Origin: a virus
DNA: 64,000 nucleotides
Direction: 5' to 3' (one strand)
IMG/VR virus record: IMGVR_UViG_3300024262_000018
Coordinates: 49,960-113,959 of that record
Below the pieces are notes generated by a model, which saw nothing but the letters and a program-made list of their open reading frames with translations, ran no database searches and had not been told where the DNA came from. Positions 34,001 through 42,222 of this stretch are shown piece after piece. Each line of letters opens with the position of its first letter. Positions within the stretch are counted from its first letter, which is position 1. A program made the translations under genes and the position numbers.

Positions 34001-34857
34001 AAGCAATGGACAAATTAGATCTCATGGCAAAGGTTATGAAATGGATAGATTCATCTATCTCTGTCACTTATATGTTGCCAGAAAATTCAAAATGGCAAGA
34101 TGTATATGATTTTATTATAGAAGCCCATAAAAAAGAAGTTAAAAGTATTGCGTGTTTTCCTGATAAAAAAATGTATGGTATAGTCTCACTAATTCCATTT
34201 TTAGATTTAGCAGTAAATCTTACGAACGAAGGTGTAGAAATATCAGATCAAAATTTCTCCGAAGATGAGATAGATTTGTTAAAAAAACTGACAAATAGAT
34301 ATCAAGAGGAAAATGTCGAAAATAAAATAATAAAAACAACCGCTCCGAAACGCCCAAAATTACTTCCCTGCGATATGCATCACATTAAAGTTACAAAGAA
34401 ATTAGACAAAATAAGAACTTTTGATTATATTGTGTTCGTAGGTCTATTACACAACAATCCATACGAAGTTTTTGTTATGGAAAATGGACATATTAATAAA
34501 AAACACAAACAAGGAACAATAACTAAAAAGAAAAGAGGAGTTTATGGTGCGAATTTTGATGAGGAATCGATTGAAGATATAACATCTAATTCTTCCGAAA
34601 CAGAAGATATTTTAACCCGCCTTGTCTCTACAAGTCTTAGGCATGGGGCAGATATAGCCTTTATTGTAGAACAACTTGAAAAATCAGAAGGAGATCTATT
34701 CTGTTTTTCAAAAGCGATAAGTAGAGTACTAAAAAAATATATAAAAGACGGATCTGTTGTAAACGGAATAAGTTGTCAAAAGTGTGGGGGTAAAAATATG
34801 ATTAGACAATGTGGGTGTGCTGTCTGTGGAGATTGTGGATATAGCAAATGCGAATAA
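31015..34857 (+). CDS. nrdJ: Ribonucleotide reductase, class II (B12-dependent), with an intein
   Basis: 1280 aa precursor, about 895 aa spliced. Motifs: WWHPAGSIMQGAGS, LSNCTCISLG (first redox Cys), RQGLGIDFSRLRP, AFLFSLKCSHPDVEEF, then GTNA/CSEQYL with LCVLSS (catalytic region) on either side of the intein, and CSSIAPTGTISLMF. The C-terminal part has DMHHIKVTKKLDKIRTF and a zinc ribbon (CQKCGG..CGCAVCGDCGYSKC) typical of the TSCPD/NrdJ tail. Class II enzymes use adenosylcobalamin and need no oxygen. The product supplies dNTPs for replication, together with dUTPase and MazG. Good GGAG before ATG. Confidence 0.85.
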   Translation: MTETISDNKTNQFINMPEVEITTRFEDVKTQTTEDYFQNNQFSIDAFNKKYTLFDGETYVMAIKRVCDFIASAEKTNKLKTYWSNRWFDEIYNDWWHPAGSIMQGAGSEKKISLSNCTCISLGNERPDEEWDNLESIIKNSSYAIAKTAAYRQGLGIDFSRLRPNKAKIMNSANEGQGCTHWMKFADSIGYYVGQKGRIPAFLFSLKCSHPDVEEFIKIKSDYTKIQNANISVQCTDDFYKAIETNSDWDLSFEIPEVKIGQKVYIDIHSTDMDSQYDKKKKRWYYIAKKHRPFEKISKKVNAKELMELIAKCMHANAEPGIQNIDIARKYSNSDYVYNPEDIYDSRIVGTNAPLIGSTKIPTKNKITTIKELYEKYEQGNNIELISDTISSLPKGHIDWLQNKNQRGINYFPTQTFPVPAKIKKFPNQKVWKIVLSNQKELFCNGEHSWLVNGEMTPTKNIKAGDKMFSPNGGVVDAYGIEPNFESQPFKDGELIGYIVGDGWIGKKSNIHNESIGIVYDEDCEYYSKLFRKKFFEITGTSLNYERDRGKIKEVRTESTKFVQWVKSFGFDKNKNHTPARCFEDIDFCRGFLRGLFQADSHVELSKRQSRVTLTSVSKSLILDVESLLSNWFGIYPTIKESECRGVPYGDGKISNAKNRFDLRFGRYDFIDKFTKNVGLIGKKGEKLFAALKNNNQRNIRNFKLVTSVEETDDVQDMYCAVVDGIHSFVANGCLSSNCSEQYLSRDGLCVLSSENMGRFDTDPEIYEKQQERISYSMNRFLDDVNTMEIKSGTYATPFQKIGIEKLRRTGAGVTNIDGWLFKKGLQYGTPEANEAVAKLIETFNYYLYKSSIEIGKEKGSFGLFDRSKFEKSPFIKRMIEKGLIFETIRNCTCSSIAPTGTISLMFRGLVYSYGIEPSFGVYFWKRTRMSGNYEYYFYVPYVVRELLKKSGINLPMEGDCIKDTIDGKYGKPIAKIIDEELKNINFNFKESTEIKAMDKLDLMAKVMKWIDSSISVTYMLPENSKWQDVYDFIIEAHKKEVKSIACFPDKKMYGIVSLIPFLDLAVNLTNEGVEISDQNFSEDEIDLLKKLTNRYQEENVENKIIKTTAPKRPKLLPCDMHHIKVTKKLDKIRTFDYIVFVGLLHNNPYEVFVMENGHINKKHKQGTITKKKRGVYGANFDEESIEDITSNSSETEDILTRLVSTSLRHGADIAFIVEQLEKSEGDLFCFSKAISRVLKKYIKDGSVVNGISCQKCGGKNMIRQCGCAVCGDCGYSKCE
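32074..33228 (+). mobile_element. Intein with LAGLIDADG endonuclease in the RNR gene
   Basis: 385 residues (354-738). Assuming the extein reads GTNA/CSEQ, the intein begins with Pro (PLIGSTKI) and ends SSN before Cys. Block B is NGEHSWLVNGEM, LAGLIDADG motifs are LIGYIVGDGWIG and FLRGLFQADS, and block F/G is CAVVDGIHSFVANG. Both the N-terminal residue (Pro instead of Cys/Ser) and the penultimate residue (Ser instead of His) are unusual. If the intein began with Ala the extein would lose a residue of the conserved GTN-x-CSE motif. Confidence 0.8.
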
Positions 34858-34870
34858 AAGGAGATTGGTA

Positions 34871-35380
34871 GTGAAAAACTTAGATAAACAAACAAATATT
34901 ATTAAATTTAAAAAGTTAGATAAAAAGGCAATTATTCCAAAGTATCAAACTGCGGGATCGGCGGGATTCGATTTTCATGCCGTTATAGATAAGATAAGAT
35001 ATCACGGAGAATTACCCGAAGAGGGCAAAAATGACATTGAAATCAAACCGGGACAGCAAGCTATTATAAAAACAGGGTTATCGGTAGAAATACCTCAAGG
35101 TTGGCAGATGGAGATAAGACCACGATCTGGCCTAGCCTTCAAGCATAGTATCACTATTACAAATGCCCCCGGCACAATCGATTCAGACTATGTTGATAGC
35201 GAAATAAAAATTATCCTTTATAACCTTGGAACTGAAGATTTTATTGTTAAACAAGGAGATAGAATTGCTCAAGGAGTAGTTATGCCAGCCCCGCAATTCA
35301 AAATAGAAGAAATTCAAGACTTTTCAGAAGAAGCATTAAAAAGAAATCGTAATGGTGGTTTTGGCTCAACCGGAAAATAG
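34871..35380 (+). CDS. dut: dUTP pyrophosphatase
   Basis: 169 aa from GTG 34871, with AAAGGAG upstream; longer in-frame versions would run into the RNR gene. All five trimeric-dUTPase motifs are present: I (YQTAGSAGFDF), II (RPRSGLAFKH), III (NAPGTIDSDYVDSE), IV (QGDRIAQGV) and V (NRNGGFGSTGK). It converts dUTP to dUMP, preventing uracil incorporation. Motif III has D-Y-V-D-S-E rather than the usual D-Y-R-G-E. Ends in TAG. A second motif V lies 1 kb downstream. Confidence 0.9.
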   Translation: MKNLDKQTNIIKFKKLDKKAIIPKYQTAGSAGFDFHAVIDKIRYHGELPEEGKNDIEIKPGQQAIIKTGLSVEIPQGWQMEIRPRSGLAFKHSITITNAPGTIDSDYVDSEIKIILYNLGTEDFIVKQGDRIAQGVVMPAPQFKIEEIQDFSEEALKRNRNGGFGSTGK

Positions 35381-35453
35381 TTAAATTTCCCAAAGGAAAT
35401 CTATTGTCTCTAGAGTATCAGATATAATGGTCTAATATTTTGGAGATAAATTT

Positions 35454-36380
35454 ATGAATAATGTAAATTGCACAACTTGTAATAAAGAGTTTAATGTATA
35501 TCCATCCCGTTTCGCTTCTAGAAAAAATTTCTTTTGTTGTAAAAAATGTGAAGCTATATATACCAGCGAAACACGATCTCAAAAAATAAAATGTAATTGT
35601 ATTATATGTAAAAAAGAGATAAAAATAAAACTTTCTCAATTCAACCGCAGGAACAGAAACCAAGAAATAACATGTTCTACAAAATGTATGGGTATACATC
35701 GACAAAATAAATATACAGGAAGAAATAATCCTAATTGCAGATATAATTTAGACGATAATTTTTTCAACAAAATAGATTGCCAGAAAAAAGCCTATATTTT
35801 GGGATTTATTGCAAGTGACGGAACTGTTGCTAAAAATAATGCTATAACAATTTCAATAAAAAAAATAGATATAGATATCCTTGAAAAAATGCGAGATTTT
35901 ATTTTAAAAGACCTACCTATAGCCTATGGCAGTGCTTCAAAAAAAGATTTTGTTACTTTAAGACTCTGCTCAAAACAGATGTCAAAAGACATATGTAAAT
36001 GGCTAAAAATACATCCTGGTAAAAAAGACTTTATAGTACAACTGCCAAACTTAGATAAGGAAATGCAATGGCATTTTTTAAGAGGGTATTTTGATGGAGA
36101 TGGGAGTGTCGGTATAAAAAAACGACGATACAAAGATAAAATGCATTTATATTTAACTTCTAACATCGCATCAACCTCAATAGAAATTAAACAACAAATT
36201 AAAGAACTAGTAGGATTCGGGGGAGTTTATGCTATGGCAATATACTGGTCGCATAGTCAATCTATGAACTTTTTAAGTAGATTATATAAAAACTCTTCTA
36301 TTCAAATGAACAGAAAATATAACAGATATCAAGAATGTCTAAAAATTACAGATAAAAGGTTAAAAGAAAGCATAATATAA
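35454..36380 (+). CDS. LAGLIDADG homing endonuclease with N-terminal zinc fingers
   Basis: 308 aa. The first 90 residues hold Cys pairs (CTTCNKEF, CCKKCE, CIICKKE, CSTKC) like two zinc fingers. The endonuclease domain has two LAGLIDADG-type helices, AYILGFIASDGTVA and HFLRGYFDGDGSVG, whose final Asp residues coordinate metal. Free-standing with its own TTTGGAG. It lies between the full dUTPase gene and a copy of the dUTPase C-terminus, with its stop overlapping the latter's ATG (TAATG). It probably homes into dUTPase alleles. Confidence 0.85.
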   Translation: MNNVNCTTCNKEFNVYPSRFASRKNFFCCKKCEAIYTSETRSQKIKCNCIICKKEIKIKLSQFNRRNRNQEITCSTKCMGIHRQNKYTGRNNPNCRYNLDDNFFNKIDCQKKAYILGFIASDGTVAKNNAITISIKKIDIDILEKMRDFILKDLPIAYGSASKKDFVTLRLCSKQMSKDICKWLKIHPGKKDFIVQLPNLDKEMQWHFLRGYFDGDGSVGIKKRRYKDKMHLYLTSNIASTSIEIKQQIKELVGFGGVYAMAIYWSHSQSMNFLSRLYKNSSIQMNRKYNRYQECLKITDKRLKESII

Positions 36381-36469
36381 TGCCAGCTCCTATTTTCTCT
36401 ATAATAGAAGTTGATGAATTAACAGAAACCGAAAGAGGAACAGTAGGCTTTGGATCTACTAGAAAATAA
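36380..36469 (+). pseudogene. Duplicated dUTPase C-terminus
   Basis: 29 codons beginning MPAPIFSIIEVDEL and ending RGTVGFGSTRK. These align without gaps at the start to the last 34 residues of the dUTPase encoded upstream (MPAPQFKIEE...GGFGSTGK), including motif V. The sequences are diverged, so this is an older or foreign copy, most likely left by insertion of the endonuclease gene. Confidence 0.7.
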
Positions 36470-36494
36470 TAACTAAATAATAATGATTTATACT

Positions 36495-36518
36495 AAAAAG
36501 CCCCTTTTGGGGCTTTTT
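36495..36518 (+). terminator. Rho-independent terminator
   Basis: AAAAAGCCCC-TTTT-GGGGCTTTTT, perfect stem followed by T-rich sequence. It closes the RNR/dUTPase/endonuclease region before the Ser-rich virion-like gene. Confidence 0.9.
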
Positions 36519-36705
36519 ATTTATCAGCAATTTTTAATTCCATTTATAGAGGATTTTCTTATTTTTTAACGAACTATTATAGCAATAGTATACTGTCCTC
36601 TAATCAAAAGTCTAACATAGAGCGTACGTAGTATAAGTCTCTTAGCGGTCAGAAACACTATATTTATATTTTTAATAAACCCGAACCGATTACGGAACCA
36701 TAACG
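36519..36705 (+). other. Intergenic leader before the Ser-rich gene
   Basis: About 190 AT-rich bases without a reading frame. A TATACT at about 36580-36585 and repeated ATATTTATATTT near 36660 are possible promoter elements. Ends just before ATG 36706, with only a weak ribosome-binding site. Confidence 0.3.
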
Positions 36706-38898
36706 ATGGCAGATAACTCTTCAAGTTCAAGCTCTTTAGGAGTTTCTAGTTCTTCTAGTTCTTCTAGTTCTTCTAGTTCTTTAGGAATTTCAAGTTCTTC
36801 AAGTTCTTCGAGTTCTTTGGGCGTTTCTAGTTCAAGTTCATTTGGAGTTTCAAGCTCTTCAAGTTCTTCTTCAAATTCTTCAAGCTCAGGATTGGTAGAT
36901 TTAAGGATTCATGCGACTCGTTCTATTGATTCTAAATTATCTTTATCTAAAGAGAAGCCTATATTTTTACAAGAGCCCATAGCAACTATAAGATCCCTTT
37001 TTTATGGCGATATGAAATCTTTCAGAAATGCAAATTGCGAAGACAATACTCCAGTTAAATTTATTGCTGTGTATGGAGCATCTTTACCAGCCCCGCTCGT
37101 GGAAAGCACAATATACTATACAACTGAGCTCGTGGACACCTCCTCTATATATGTAAGATATATTCCGGACGGACCAACAGTTGCATTTTCAGCAGATCCA
37201 CCGTCGCAAACACTAGCTCCCCCGGGGGCTATAGAAATGTATCCTGCTAGCGGGGAATATGCTTATAATACAGATTGCTGGTTAAATGGATTAGATATTT
37301 CGAGTATTAGCCCCTGGAATAGTAATGAAACATATTCTTATCGCGGGGCAGGAACACTAATAAGCCCAAGACATGTTCTTTTTTCTCAACACGTCTTAAA
37401 TCCTATTGTCGGTGATTATATGCATTTTGTATCTCAAGACGGAACTGTAACTAGACGGCAATTGACTGGTTTTCTGTCGCACCCAGATTATGTAGCTTAT
37501 TATCCTGATATTAAAATTGGATTACTTGAATCAGACGTGCCTTCAACAATTTCTTTTGCGAAAATATTACCGGATAACTGGCAAAATTATTTTATCCCTG
37601 ATGTCAGAGGAGATAAATATTTACTATCTGATCTTCCGATCCTATTGACCGATCAAACCAACAAAGCACTAGTTTGGGATATAGACTATATGGGTTCGTG
37701 GTACGGAATGTATCAAAACGAGCTAAAAACGAAAGTCCCAACAGATCCTTTGCGATATTTTTTCTGCGAAGATAGCATTCCTGGCGACTCTGGCGAGCCA
37801 TTGAGTCTAATAATAAATAGCGAGGTAGTGATTTTAAGCACAATAACATTTGGAACGACTGGAATTCTCGGAGACACGCCAGCAGATGAGCAAATTTATG
37901 GAACAGATATCACTCATTTTAAAGATGATATAAATACAATGATGGATACTCTTGGTGGAGGATATCAACTTACTGAAATAGATTTAAGTGATTTTTTTGA
38001 TTATACTACAATGTCTTCCAGTTCAAGCTCTTTAGGAGTTTCTAGTTCTTCAAGTTCATTAGGAGTTTCCAGCTCAAGTTCATTAGGAGTTTCTAGTTCA
38101 AGTTCATTAGGAGTTTCCAGTTCAAGTTCATTAGGAGTTTCTAGTTCTTCAAGTTCATTAGGAGTTTCTAGTTCTTCAAGTTCATTAGGAGTTTCAAGTT
38201 CAAGTTCATTAGGAGTTTCAAGTTCTTCAAGCTCTTTGGGCATTTCAAGTTCTAGTTCATTAGGGGTTTCCAGTTCAAGCTCTTTAGGAGTTTCTAGTTC
38301 TTCGAGTTCTGTAGAGGTCTCCAGTTCTAGCTCATTAGGAGTTTCCAGCTCAAGTTCATTGGGAGTTTCCAGTTCTTCCAGCTCATCAAGTTCATCTGGA
38401 GATGACGATATACTGGTTTTTCCACTAGAATTGTATACAACTATAAACACAGATATTATGAGGCTAATTGGAGAAGACAACGATGAATTTTTGATTCGTT
38501 TAAATTCCAGAACTACCATAATAATAATTGACGGAGATACGCTAGAATGGTATAATCCGGTAACAGGTTATACTATTATATTGTCTTTAGAAAACGATAC
38601 AGATTTTATGCATATTATAGATAGAAATTGTTATATGCAACTTTTATCAATTAACCCATTTAGAATAATATTTTATTTACAGGGAATAAATTGCAATAAT
38701 GAGCATCTAACGCAAGATTTAACAGCAGATTTGACGGATGACTTAAATGGAATAAATGAAGAAAGCCCACCCAAATTGTGGAGTTCTTATAATGAAGACT
38801 ATAAAAATTGGTTACATTTTAAGATTCTTGCTAAACAAGGGGTTATTTGTACTAGCGAGATTCCAAACGAACCAAAAATAGAAGAATATACCGGATAA
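36706..38898 (+). CDS. Ser-rich repeat protein with trypsin-like domain, probable virion surface protein
   Basis: 730 aa. Order: Ser-rich repeats (SSSSSLGVS type, residues 1-68), a trypsin-like fold (residues 160-430), a second longer Ser-rich repeat tract (about 437-565), then an unfamiliar strand-rich C-terminal domain. Protease residues: His in LISPRHVLFSQHV, Asp in YYPDIKIGLL, Ser in IPGDSGEPLSL. The Ser tracts look like flexible linkers. A paralogue on the minus strand at 58483-60478 has the same domains in another order. A tail-fibre or capsid-decoration role is inferred; no signal peptide. Confidence 0.7.
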   Translation: MADNSSSSSSLGVSSSSSSSSSSSSLGISSSSSSSSSLGVSSSSSFGVSSSSSSSSNSSSSGLVDLRIHATRSIDSKLSLSKEKPIFLQEPIATIRSLFYGDMKSFRNANCEDNTPVKFIAVYGASLPAPLVESTIYYTTELVDTSSIYVRYIPDGPTVAFSADPPSQTLAPPGAIEMYPASGEYAYNTDCWLNGLDISSISPWNSNETYSYRGAGTLISPRHVLFSQHVLNPIVGDYMHFVSQDGTVTRRQLTGFLSHPDYVAYYPDIKIGLLESDVPSTISFAKILPDNWQNYFIPDVRGDKYLLSDLPILLTDQTNKALVWDIDYMGSWYGMYQNELKTKVPTDPLRYFFCEDSIPGDSGEPLSLIINSEVVILSTITFGTTGILGDTPADEQIYGTDITHFKDDINTMMDTLGGGYQLTEIDLSDFFDYTTMSSSSSSLGVSSSSSSLGVSSSSSLGVSSSSSLGVSSSSSLGVSSSSSSLGVSSSSSSLGVSSSSSLGVSSSSSSLGISSSSSLGVSSSSSLGVSSSSSSVEVSSSSSLGVSSSSSLGVSSSSSSSSSSGDDDILVFPLELYTTINTDIMRLIGEDNDEFLIRLNSRTTIIIIDGDTLEWYNPVTGYTIILSLENDTDFMHIIDRNCYMQLLSINPFRIIFYLQGINCNNEHLTQDLTADLTDDLNGINEESPPKLWSSYNEDYKNWLHFKILAKQGVICTSEIPNEPKIEEYTG

Positions 38899-39274
38899 GA
38901 AAATATTTATTTTTCTTTAAGCTTTGAATTGTTTATGCCGAAGTACATATTAACAAAGCAGATTGTTCTTACTTATTCGGGTTTTACTTGTACTGTAAGG
39001 CATAGCCGAAAGTGAAAATCCAGTTGCCGTTAATGTTATAATACAAAGACGACTATAAAAGTATTATAATGAAGATTTCTGATAAATTGGGCGAGTTTCC
39101 AACAGGAATCCTACTTTGAACGGTGTCGTCAAGACCTAATAAGTATGCATTCGATTATATTCTTATTTTTCCACTTCCTATAAGGGGATTTTCTACCTAT
39201 TTTTTTCTCCGGTGTACACTGAGTACATAGAGTACATAAAAAAATATTTAAAAAATAATAAAAAAGAAACTACT
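38899..39274 (+). other. Gene-poor region, possible structured RNA
   Basis: About 375 bases with no convincing gene. Visible are a TATAAT near 39049, a short AUG-initiated frame of 16 codons (MKISDKLGEFPTGILL) near 39068, and complementary GAAGTACA/TGTAC segments. It ends in a strong terminator, so a short transcript from here is likely. Confidence 0.35.
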
Positions 39275-39300
39275 AACCGTTCTTGAAAAGAACGGTTTTT
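39275..39300 (+). terminator. Rho-independent terminator
   Basis: AACCGTTCTT-GA-AAAGAACGGTT followed by TTT; strong stem. It points rightward, towards the convergent minus-strand genes. Confidence 0.85.
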
Positions 39301-39317
39301 GCGAGCGAAGCGAGCTT

Positions 39318-39683
39318 TTAAACGATAGGAAGTTCTACATTTCCAGATAAAACTTTATTTAATTGATATAATGAATAAATTTCAGCATCAAAACACCCGA
39401 AAACAATTAAAGTTTTATTTGATGTTTCAAAGAAATCTTTAATAATATCTTTTTGTGTTTTATTTGCTGGTTTTGTTAGTTGTATATTTAATTCTGAATC
39501 TTTTGTTTTAATGATGCGAATATAATTATTTTCAAAAGCAATTCTATAATACAGGATGGTTTTATCTTCTACAAACGGTATGTTAAATATTTTTGCAATA
39601 CTGTGAGCATGATCCTGCGCTGGAGATGTTATAAGCTGTCCATCAGGAGATAACCAATAACCAATATCTACATTATCTTTCAT
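39318..39683 (-). CDS. Hypothetical protein
   Basis: 121 aa, minus strand. Opens IGYWLSPDGQLITSPAQDHA H-, a short strand pair with a Pro-Asp-Gly turn, then mixed helix and strand. It resembles small phage proteins that mention a WxxPxG turn, but no function is known. Confidence 0.5.
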   Translation of the reverse strand: MKDNVDIGYWLSPDGQLITSPAQDHAHSIAKIFNIPFVEDKTILYYRIAFENNYIRIIKTKDSELNIQLTKPANKTQKDIIKDFFETSNKTLIVFGCFDAEIYSLYQLNKVLSGNVELPIV

Positions 39684-39756
39684 ATTTTCTATTTCCTATT
39701 ATCTTAGTGTTCTATTTGCTTCAATAAATACCTTTTGATTTTTTTAAAAATAAATA

Positions 39757-40056
39757 TTATAATCCGAGATTCTCATATTCCCATATAACTGAAGAAAGTT
39801 TATTATATGCTTTATGAGGACTTAATACTTCTGATAACAATAGACTTTTAGCTCGCTGTACGAAATTATTTATTTTTTCAGAAACAGACAGGCTTTCATC
39901 ATATTTTGATAAATAATTTTTAAGAACAGGAAGTAGTGAATCAATAGTCCCCATATCTCCTTTGTCAGAAGCTTTTGTTATACTCTCCATTACACTGCAA
40001 ATCCAGCGTTCTTGCGATGAAAGTGTTTCTTTGTTTTTTGTATACCAATTTGTCAT
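39757..40056 (-). CDS. Small helical protein with N-terminal NWY motif
   Basis: 99 aa, minus strand, start MTNWYTKNKE, similar to the MNWYKFSQ/MNWFNKFSQ openings of two other genes here. The rest is helical (SEKINNFVQRAKSLLLSEV). No family recognised. Confidence 0.55.
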   Translation of the reverse strand: MTNWYTKNKETLSSQERWICSVMESITKASDKGDMGTIDSLLPVLKNYLSKYDESLSVSEKINNFVQRAKSLLLSEVLSPHKAYNKLSSVIWEYENLGL

Positions 40057-40099
40057 TATATACCTATACTAAAACGGTCTAATATATCCTATAATAAAA

Positions 40100-41128
40100 T
40101 TAGATATCTAAACAAAAACAAGAGACATCGAATTTATTTTCTAATATCTCTATAATTTCAAGTTGAGAATTTTTATTCCTTGTTAAAATTTGAGCAGAAC
40201 CATCTCCTTGACTGCCTACTCCTTTTGCTCCATACATTAAATCTTGTATTGAAGACTCATATAAAATAGAATGCAATTTAGGGGCTATAAGTTCTTTTGG
40301 ACAATAAGAAGTTAAATATTGATCAAAATTATATTGAGATTGTTTCATTAAACTTCCTAATGTTTTAAAATCTCCGATTTTCAGGCATTTTACCGCAGAC
40401 ATTACGATTTTTTTATTTTCTATTCCTAAAACGCTTTGTTTTTTATAATCTTCATTTTCGATAGCAAATGGATATCCTTTATTGAGAGCAGACAGGATTC
40501 TGGGAGTGTTCTTTGACGCGTGCAAATCTACGATTATTATAAATAAATTATTTTTAATTTGTAGCGGTACGCTTTTTAATTCGTCCCCATCAAAAATCAG
40601 CAAAGTTGGTTTATTATAGGCGCACGACTGATCCATTTTTCCGCATCTAGAAGGCGTTGTGATTTCTCCTAAATAAGCCATTTCCATTTCTTGAGGAATC
40701 GTCCATCCTAAATTAAATAATGCGTTGTACGCCCTTGTGACAAGCACACAAATAGAAGCAGAGCTAGAGAGTCCCTTTTTAATAGGAAGTGTAGAATTAT
40801 AATTATCAATTTCTATTCCTGGCATATCTTTTTGGGTAAGAGATATTTGATATAGAGTTCCAGCAATATAATTATAAAAATCAGTAGATTTGGCTAGTTC
40901 TAGCAACTTATGAGGATCTAAGTCTATTTCTTTTATTAAATTATCTTTTAAAATGAATCTACAGACTTTTTTGCGGATTTTTTTTACTCTTGCATAATTG
41001 CCTTGATTTGTAGGGCAGACAATTGCATAGCCTTTTTCTAATTTTGAATTTTGACGACGATAACCGCCAGCCCAATCGCTATGTTCACCTAATAGACATA
41101 ATCTTCCGGGAACGAATAATTCAATCAT
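40100..41128 (-). CDS. GHMP-family sugar kinase
   Basis: 342 aa, minus strand. The three GHMP motifs are clear: motif 1 VPGRLCLLGEHSDWAGGY, motif 2 LPIKKGLSSSASIC (ATP-binding loop) and motif 3 GAKGVGSQGDGSAQIL. Length and the L-L-G-E-H-S-D opening are closest to galactokinase-like and glucurono- or heptose-kinase-like enzymes. It should phosphorylate a sugar with ATP. It could feed nucleotide-sugar synthesis for the glycosyltransferases at 7511-11338, though the two loci are far apart. Confidence 0.75.
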   Translation of the reverse strand: MIELFVPGRLCLLGEHSDWAGGYRRQNSKLEKGYAIVCPTNQGNYARVKKIRKKVCRFILKDNLIKEIDLDPHKLLELAKSTDFYNYIAGTLYQISLTQKDMPGIEIDNYNSTLPIKKGLSSSASICVLVTRAYNALFNLGWTIPQEMEMAYLGEITTPSRCGKMDQSCAYNKPTLLIFDGDELKSVPLQIKNNLFIIIVDLHASKNTPRILSALNKGYPFAIENEDYKKQSVLGIENKKIVMSAVKCLKIGDFKTLGSLMKQSQYNFDQYLTSYCPKELIAPKLHSILYESSIQDLMYGAKGVGSQGDGSAQILTRNKNSQLEIIEILENKFDVSCFCLDI

Positions 41129-41204
41129 ATAATGCCTCTTTTATAAAGGATATCGCCAGACAAATAATAAACTATTAAATGTACACTTATTTATGGATTA
41201 AAAA

Positions 41205-41486
41205 ATGAACTGGTTTAATAAATTCTCACAACAACAATTCTCTCTTTTTGACGAGAAATCCTCTAAAGAAAAGCCAAAACCACAAGTTTCTATTTGGGGG
41301 CTAAGTCCGTCTGGAACTCTAACAGTAATAATAAACGGTAAGCAATACGAATATTATAATGTAACACCTCACGAAGAAAGTCAACTTAATAGTCTATTAA
41401 AACATAAAAATTATTCTAAGTTTTTTGCGATAATAAAACAACTAAGTGGAAGAGACATGAAAGAACCTTTTAAAAGAACATTATAG
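41205..41486 (+). CDS. KTSC-like domain protein with N-terminal NWF motif
   Basis: 93 aa. After MNWFNKFSQQQFSLF comes a linker and then SPSGTLTVIINGKQYEYYNV and YSKFFAIIKQL. The pattern (L-x-V-x-x-x-G-x-x-Y-x-Y-x-x-V, then a helix ending in F-x-x-x-I) is that of the KTSC domain, a small phage-associated fold. The opening matches the MNWYKFSQ proteins. Ends in TAG, 16 bases before the in-frame-UGA lipoprotein gene. Confidence 0.5.
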   Translation: MNWFNKFSQQQFSLFDEKSSKEKPKPQVSIWGLSPSGTLTVIINGKQYEYYNVTPHEESQLNSLLKHKNYSKFFAIIKQLSGRDMKEPFKRTL

Positions 41487-41502
41487 GACAAAAGAAAAAA
41501 CT

Positions 41503-42222
41503 ATGATAAAGAATCTATTTCCATTATTAATTATTTTATTAATGACTTGTTCACTTACGGTCCAAAAAGCGGGCGGTGCCTGAGCGGGTAGCGGCTGTGG
41601 ACCCACGGGTGGTTCAACTCCAGTAAAACCGACTCCAGCTAGTTGTGCGGCCACATTCACAGGATGGAATATCGGTACTAATAATTCTGCTCCTACTGTT
41701 CTTCTAAATGCGGTTCCAAATAAAATGTCATCTATCGCAAGCTTTATAGCAAGCAATATTGACGATGAAAAAGCGAAGAAGGGAATACTTAATCCTATTC
41801 CGACTATTAATGAATTAGTCCCGATTTTAAAAATTGGCGATAAAATTAAAATAGATTTTGTATATGTTGGAAAACGATACTGGATAAATAGAGTAACGCT
41901 TCTGAATAAAAAGTCTTCTATCTATGATGATGCAAATAGCAGCAGCATATCATTTAAAACAGATAGTATTAGATTAGTTAAAAATAATACAAGACATGCT
42001 TTAAGAGTTACAAGAGGCACGCTATCATGGATGTTTTTGGTTCCATCTATAACGAAAACCGATACTAAAACAGGAAAGACTACTGAGATAAGCGACCCTA
42101 ATATCTTGGCTAAAATTAAACAATTTAAAACAGGAGAGAATGTTTTTATCGATTACGAGACGGTAAAATATACTTTTATTTTAAAAGATATTCGTCCGGT
42201 AAAAACAAAATCAAAAAAATGA
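41503..42222 (+). CDS. Lipoprotein gene interrupted by an in-frame UGA at codon 27
   Basis: ATG 41503 starts a lipoprotein signal peptide: hydrophobic LFPLLIILLMTC with a lipobox-like LMTC. The frame continues QKAGGA, then TGA (41581-41583), then AGSGCGPTGG and FTGWNIGTNN to a TAA at 42222, 240 codons in all. No start codon lies between the UGA and ATG 41725, yet the intervening codons look coding and match the Gly/Ala/Thr-rich style on both sides. The C-terminal half is strand-rich with no known family. Read-through, recoding, a mutation or a sequencing error could explain the UGA. Confidence 0.55.

Noticed and set aside
21820-36670. T4-type late promoters (TATAAATA)
   Set aside because: The repeated TATTTATA strings are in the wrong orientation for the adjacent genes and are expected by chance in such AT-rich DNA.
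36706-38400. CRISPR array from the regularly repeated bases
   Set aside because: The repeats encode SSSSSLGVS units in frame without unique spacers; they are protein repeats.
38001-38519. Minus-strand frame of ELELETPNE repeats
   Set aside because: It is the antisense shadow of the Ser-rich repeats of the gene on the plus strand.
41560-41645. A tRNA overlapping the UGA region of the lipoprotein gene
   Set aside because: GCCTGAGCGGGTAG and GGTTCAACTCC resemble D and T arms, but acceptor and anticodon stems do not form.
41503-42222. Selenocysteine insertion at the in-frame UGA
   Set aside because: No tRNA-Sec or convincing SECIS-like stem was found, and the setting is not a redox site.
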